DNA from: Lachnospiraceae bacterium | GTDB taxonomy: Bacteria > Bacillota > Clostridia > Lachnospirales > Lachnospiraceae | Reading direction: 5' to 3' | Assembly (NCBI GenBank): GCA_021199405.1 | Contig: JAJQID010000141.1 | Span: 1 to 9,378 of the forward strand | DNA: 9,378 nucleotides | In this document: positions 6,795-9,378 of the stretch, one piece after another | Position numbering within the stretch: the stretch's first letter is position 1 | How the letters are laid out: every line of letters begins with the position of its first letter | Notes under the pieces: generated by a model | Databases searched by the model: none | Seen by the model: the letters and a program-made list of their open reading frames with translations, nothing else | Told to the model about the DNA's origin: nothing | Position numbers and translations under genes: made by a program

Positions 6795-6823
6795 ATTTTA
6801 GCCACAGGGCAATCAAATGTCAA
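6795..6823 (-). promoter_or_regulatory. Sigma-A promoter for the aminopeptidase gene
   Basis: On the minus strand TTGACA (6823-6818) and TAAAAT (6800-6795) are 17 bp apart, a near-consensus promoter. The start near 6788 leaves a leader of about 140 nt that includes the short upstream ORF. CAGGG (6805-6809) and CCCTG (6828-6832) form an inverted repeat around the -35 and might be an operator. I see no clear terminator for the upstream LtaS-like gene, so read-through from it is also possible. Confidence 0.75.
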
Positions 6824-6852
6824 CAGTCCCTGAGGCGAAATATATTTTGCTG

Positions 6853-9162
6853 TCAATCAAATAAATTGTAATATTGCAGAATTCGATAATCCAGGAATTC
6901 GGTTTCCTCCTCACTCCAACTGTAGAAATTTCCTTCACTGTCCTCGTATCCTCTGGGGGTAAAGATGGGATATTCCTCCATAAGATCGCTAAGGTACTGA
7001 AAATAAGAAGACATAGGAACCCCCGCTGTTTCCATCAGCAGCACTCCCAGATAGTTCATACTGATATCATAATCCGTTGCCTCCTCAATGTCATAATTTG
7101 CCCAGATCACAAACGGCACCTTATACTGATTAAGTGTTTTATCCTGCTCTGTCAGACCATCCGTATTAGCGTAAATCGTCTCATAAAAGCTGTCGTCCGA
7201 AAATAAGGGCTGGTGATCTCCAAACATACATATAATTACTTTTTCATCATAATCCTCAAAATATCCGACCAGTTCTCCAAAGGCCTCGTCCGAAATTTTT
7301 ATCAGACTTAAGAAAATATCAGCCTCCACAGTAGACGCCTCACCCGCTGTCACTGTAATATCTATATTGGTAGATTCATAGCCTCCGTGATTCTGCATTG
7401 TCAGGTCAAACACGAAAAGCCTCTCCCCATCCTCCTTATTTTCAAAAATCTCTTCTATTTTGTAGTATGTCTCCAGATCCGAAACACCACTGTGTATCTC
7501 CTCGGCATCACTAAAATCCGATTTCCAGTAACTGATACCAAAACCCAGATTCTTGTATACGGTCTTCCTGTTATAGTTTGACGACTCCATAGGGTGCATA
7601 GAGAAAGTCTGATATCCGTATTCCGACAGCTGAGATACCATCGATTCTCTGGATGTCCTGAAGCAATGAAAATATGGATAATATGACGTGGGCAAAAACG
7701 CCATCGTATCCCCTGTAAAAACCTCAAACTCTGAATTGGCTGTGCCTCCTCCCAGCCCGGATGCGTTTACGTAGCCCTTAATCGTATTCTCTGACAGGCT
7801 GTTAATAAAGGGCATATTTTCTTCACTGATTTCCAGATTTCCTAAAACTCTCAGTTCTGAAAAGCTCTCGTTCATAATTAAAATAATATGGGGCAGATCT
7901 TCTATATCCGAGACCTCCTCTTCCTCATAATCTGCCAGAATCTCTTCCACTTTTTCTTCCGAATATCCGTCAGGCTTTGTGACCCCAGCCCTTTTTGTAT
8001 CCAGAACGCTTCCCACCAGATATCCGTTCAGTGAAAAAGTGCATTCCTCCACAAACCCGCTGTATGTATAAAATCCCTGACTTTCCAGAAGCTGCGTTTG
8101 AAACAGAACAAGCCACGATACTATGATAGTGCAGGCTCCCACAACTCTGAAAGAAACATTCCATTTTAAGTTCCGGCCTCTTCGAAGAGCAAAACCGAAT
8201 ATCATCACCGTCAGACATATCAGCCATGCCTCAGCCAGTTCAGCATTTGGGGACAGATCATAACTGCCCAGCACCGTCCCCGCCGTCCGCGCCGCAAGAA
8301 GATCGCTTACCCGAAACGACGTCCCCCTGTAGCTGTACACAAAATAATTAACGGTATAGATGAGAGTCAATATCCCATTGGCTGTCGCAGCCGTAAGACC
8401 TGGATTCCTCAGAAGCAGCCATAAAATCAGTTCAAAAAGATACATCAGACCTATATTCCAGACCATGGAATTCTCCAGCCTGACATAACTTATCGTCGTC
8501 AGCATCTCCAGTTTGGGACCCAGAATATAAGGAGAAACCAGAAGAAGAATATAAGCCAGAATTTTCTGCTGCCGCAGCGGCAGGGGACACCCTACCGCAA
8601 TGATAAATACACAGAATAAAATCATCAGCGTTGCTTTGACAGCATATTCCTTTGTAAGCGCATTCTCATAAACATACCAGGTAGCCAGCTGCTGTCCTTC
8701 CTCCAGCTTCACTTCTCCCTGATACACCGCAACATTTTCATCCATTTCATCCGCGGCGCCGCACAGGAGCAGAGAGACATTGCCATAGGTTTCCGAGCTG
8801 AAATCCACGGTTATGTAATATTCTTTCCTTATATTCACTTCCAGATTGACATCAAACATATAATAACTGTCGCTGATCTGATCGTATGAAAGGGTCTCCT
8901 GAAAGAGAGTGTTTCCATTTTCATCGCTGACTGCAAAGGATACCGTTCCTTCTCCTTCAATCGAATCCGTTCCCCTGAAGCAGATTCCCAACTGCTTAAG
9001 TTGTTTATGGCTGGGAACAAAACTCTGAACAAAGTCTGAAGTATCCTCTGTTACCTCCGGCACCCATCCACTGATTCCCTTACAGTAATGCTCCACTTCT
9101 TCTCTGAGCCAACTGCCCAAAAACAAATTTCCTGCCACAAGCCTAAAAATAAGAGCCGCCAA
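6853..9162 (-). CDS. LTA synthase-family phosphoglycerol transferase (sulfatase fold), 5' end apparently frameshifted
   Basis: Membrane enzyme predicted to transfer glycerol phosphate from phosphatidylglycerol onto lipoteichoic acid or another envelope glycan, with its catalytic domain outside the cell. Numbered from the TTG at 9162, the 769 residues run: a first membrane helix (about 1-18), a beta-rich extracytoplasmic domain (about 30-170), six hydrophobic segments (about 176-355), a linker, and the sulfatase domain (about 424-720). LtaS catalytic features are present: MNESFS with metal ligand E432, nucleophile T474 in GGGTANSEF, H592 in QNHGGY, and FGDHQP with D649 and H650. LtaS is normally about 650 residues with five helices and lacks the N-terminal domain. 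The TTG has no ribosome binding site. Coding character continues upstream, but the ATGs at 9229 and 9185, which do have binding sites, are out of frame by one base. The substrate is unknown; family assignment is firm. Confidence 0.88.
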   Translation of the reverse strand: MAALIFRLVAGNLFLGSWLREEVEHYCKGISGWVPEVTEDTSDFVQSFVPSHKQLKQLGICFRGTDSIEGEGTVSFAVSDENGNTLFQETLSYDQISDSYYMFDVNLEVNIRKEYYITVDFSSETYGNVSLLLCGAADEMDENVAVYQGEVKLEEGQQLATWYVYENALTKEYAVKATLMILFCVFIIAVGCPLPLRQQKILAYILLLVSPYILGPKLEMLTTISYVRLENSMVWNIGLMYLFELILWLLLRNPGLTAATANGILTLIYTVNYFVYSYRGTSFRVSDLLAARTAGTVLGSYDLSPNAELAEAWLICLTVMIFGFALRRGRNLKWNVSFRVVGACTIIVSWLVLFQTQLLESQGFYTYSGFVEECTFSLNGYLVGSVLDTKRAGVTKPDGYSEEKVEEILADYEEEEVSDIEDLPHIILIMNESFSELRVLGNLEISEENMPFINSLSENTIKGYVNASGLGGGTANSEFEVFTGDTMAFLPTSYYPYFHCFRTSRESMVSQLSEYGYQTFSMHPMESSNYNRKTVYKNLGFGISYWKSDFSDAEEIHSGVSDLETYYKIEEIFENKEDGERLFVFDLTMQNHGGYESTNIDITVTAGEASTVEADIFLSLIKISDEAFGELVGYFEDYDEKVIICMFGDHQPLFSDDSFYETIYANTDGLTEQDKTLNQYKVPFVIWANYDIEEATDYDISMNYLGVLLMETAGVPMSSYFQYLSDLMEEYPIFTPRGYEDSEGNFYSWSEEETEFLDYRILQYYNLFD

Positions 9163-9181
9163 TATCTGCAGCTTTCTTTTT

Positions 9182-9229
9182 TCATGTAGGCGACACCTCT
9201 GCGCAAAAAAATAAGGTCTTTTCTCTCAT
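9182..9229 (-). CDS. 15-codon ORF at the expected start of the LtaS-like gene (upstream ORF or frameshifted 5' fragment)
   Basis: The ATG at 9229-9227 has a strong GGAAGGAG with six bases between it and the start, and lies about 18 nt after the predicted transcription start. It encodes MREKTLFFCAEVSPT and stops at TGA (9184-9182), which overlaps a second ATG (9185-9183) as ATGA. Removing one T from the T7 run (9211-9205) would fuse it to the LtaS-like frame, giving MREKTLFFAQRCRLHEKRK and then the first helix. It is therefore either a coupled leader peptide or the true start of a broken gene. Confidence 0.45.
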   Translation of the reverse strand: MREKTLFFCAEVSPT

Positions 9230-9253
9230 AAAATACTCCTTCCGTACCTGATT

Positions 9254-9281
9254 ATTATAACTTAATCTGGTTTAATTTCAA
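9254..9281 (-). promoter_or_regulatory. Proximal promoter of the LtaS-like gene
   Basis: Minus-strand TTGAAA (9281-9276), 16 bp, TATAAT (9259-9254). The -10 is perfect. Transcription should start near 9247, about 18 nt before the ATG at 9229, which supports that ATG as the first start codon on the message. Confidence 0.65.
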
Positions 9282-9296
9282 TATAAAATTATATTG
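9279..9296. promoter_or_regulatory. AT-rich palindrome between tandem promoters, candidate operator
   Basis: CAATATAA-AA-TTATATTG is a perfect inverted repeat with 8-bp arms. It covers the -35 of the proximal promoter and the -10 of the distal one, an effective place for a repressor. AT-rich sequence makes chance palindromes more likely, so this is tentative. Confidence 0.4.
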
Positions 9297-9316
9297 CTAA
9301 CGTTGTCTTAAAACAA
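9288..9316 (-). promoter_or_regulatory. Possible distal promoter of the LtaS-like gene
   Basis: Minus-strand TTGTTT (9316-9311), 17 bp, TATAAT (9293-9288). The -10 is perfect but the -35 matches only three of six. It lies just inside the right inverted repeat and reads into the window. Confidence 0.35.
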
Positions 9317-9326
9317 ATTGTTTATG

Positions 9327-9378
9327 GCTGAAGTGAAAAGTTAACTTCCACTTTGAAAGACAGCTCCAAAAAAGTTGC
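9327..9378. repeat. Right copy of perfect 52-bp terminal inverted repeat
   Basis: Exact reverse complement of bases 1-52. Both copies stop at the same base of the repeat, so the window edges are set by the repeat itself, whether as a true element end, a chosen boundary or an assembly break. The central AAGTTAACTT lies at 9338-9347. Confidence 0.95.

Noticed and set aside
1..9378. Composite or unit transposon defined by the terminal inverted repeats
   Set aside because: No transposase, resolvase or integrase frame is present on either strand, and the cargo includes core metabolic genes with their own promoters and terminators. The inverted-repeat structure is reported without naming it a transposon.
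1..9378. CRISPR array, tRNA, rRNA, toxin-antitoxin or phage genes
   Set aside because: No regularly spaced repeats, cloverleaf-like sequence, paired small ORFs with toxin motifs, or phage structural or integrase proteins were seen.

Overview
The window looks like chromosomal DNA from a Gram-positive anaerobe of the Clostridia, most likely Lachnospiraceae. This is inferred from moderate G+C coding sequence, AT-rich intergenic regions with textbook sigma-A promoters (TTGACA/TATAAT, 16-17 bp spacers), AGGAGG-type ribosome binding sites, and the protein families present: a MepA-like MATE pump, a PgcA-type phosphohexomutase, a long Xaa-Pro aminopeptidase and an LtaS-like sulfatase-fold membrane enzyme. 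No species can be named from the sequence alone.

Layout. Plus strand: MATE efflux transporter (276-1700), Cof-type HAD phosphatase (1929-2768) and phosphoglucomutase/phosphomannomutase (3090-4772). The phosphomutase ends at a strong hairpin terminator (4817-4855) and converges on the minus-strand genes. Minus strand, read from right to left: an LTA-synthase-like phosphoglycerol transferase (9162 down to 6853), then a three-domain Xaa-Pro aminopeptidase (6645 down to 4858). Each of four genes has a recognisable promoter of its own, so this is a set of mostly independent transcription units. The shared theme is only loose: export, sugar-phosphate metabolism, peptide turnover and cell-envelope polymer synthesis. 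PgcA-type enzymes do feed glucose-1-phosphate to envelope glycolipids and polysaccharides in Firmicutes, so a weak link to the LtaS-like gene is possible but not shown.

The most striking structure is not a gene. The window begins and ends with a perfect 52-bp inverted repeat (1-52 and 9327-9378). No transposase or recombinase lies between the copies, and the cargo includes ordinary housekeeping genes. The repeat contains abutting palindromic half-sites. Plausible readings are an invertible segment worked by a recombinase encoded elsewhere, two copies of a dispersed repeat in opposite orientation, or an assembly break at a repeat.

Other points of interest: a compact promoter-proximal hairpin ending in a T-tract upstream of the MATE gene (possible attenuator or small RNA); an 11-bp inverted repeat just ahead of the HAD start codon; short upstream ORFs with good ribosome binding sites that end in ATGA overlaps in front of the aminopeptidase and in front of the LtaS-like region; and a likely frameshift at the 5' end of the LtaS-like gene, where a normal N-terminus is present but out of frame by one base at a homopolymer. 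I do not see a coherent new multi-gene system, defence island, CRISPR array, tRNA or rRNA.
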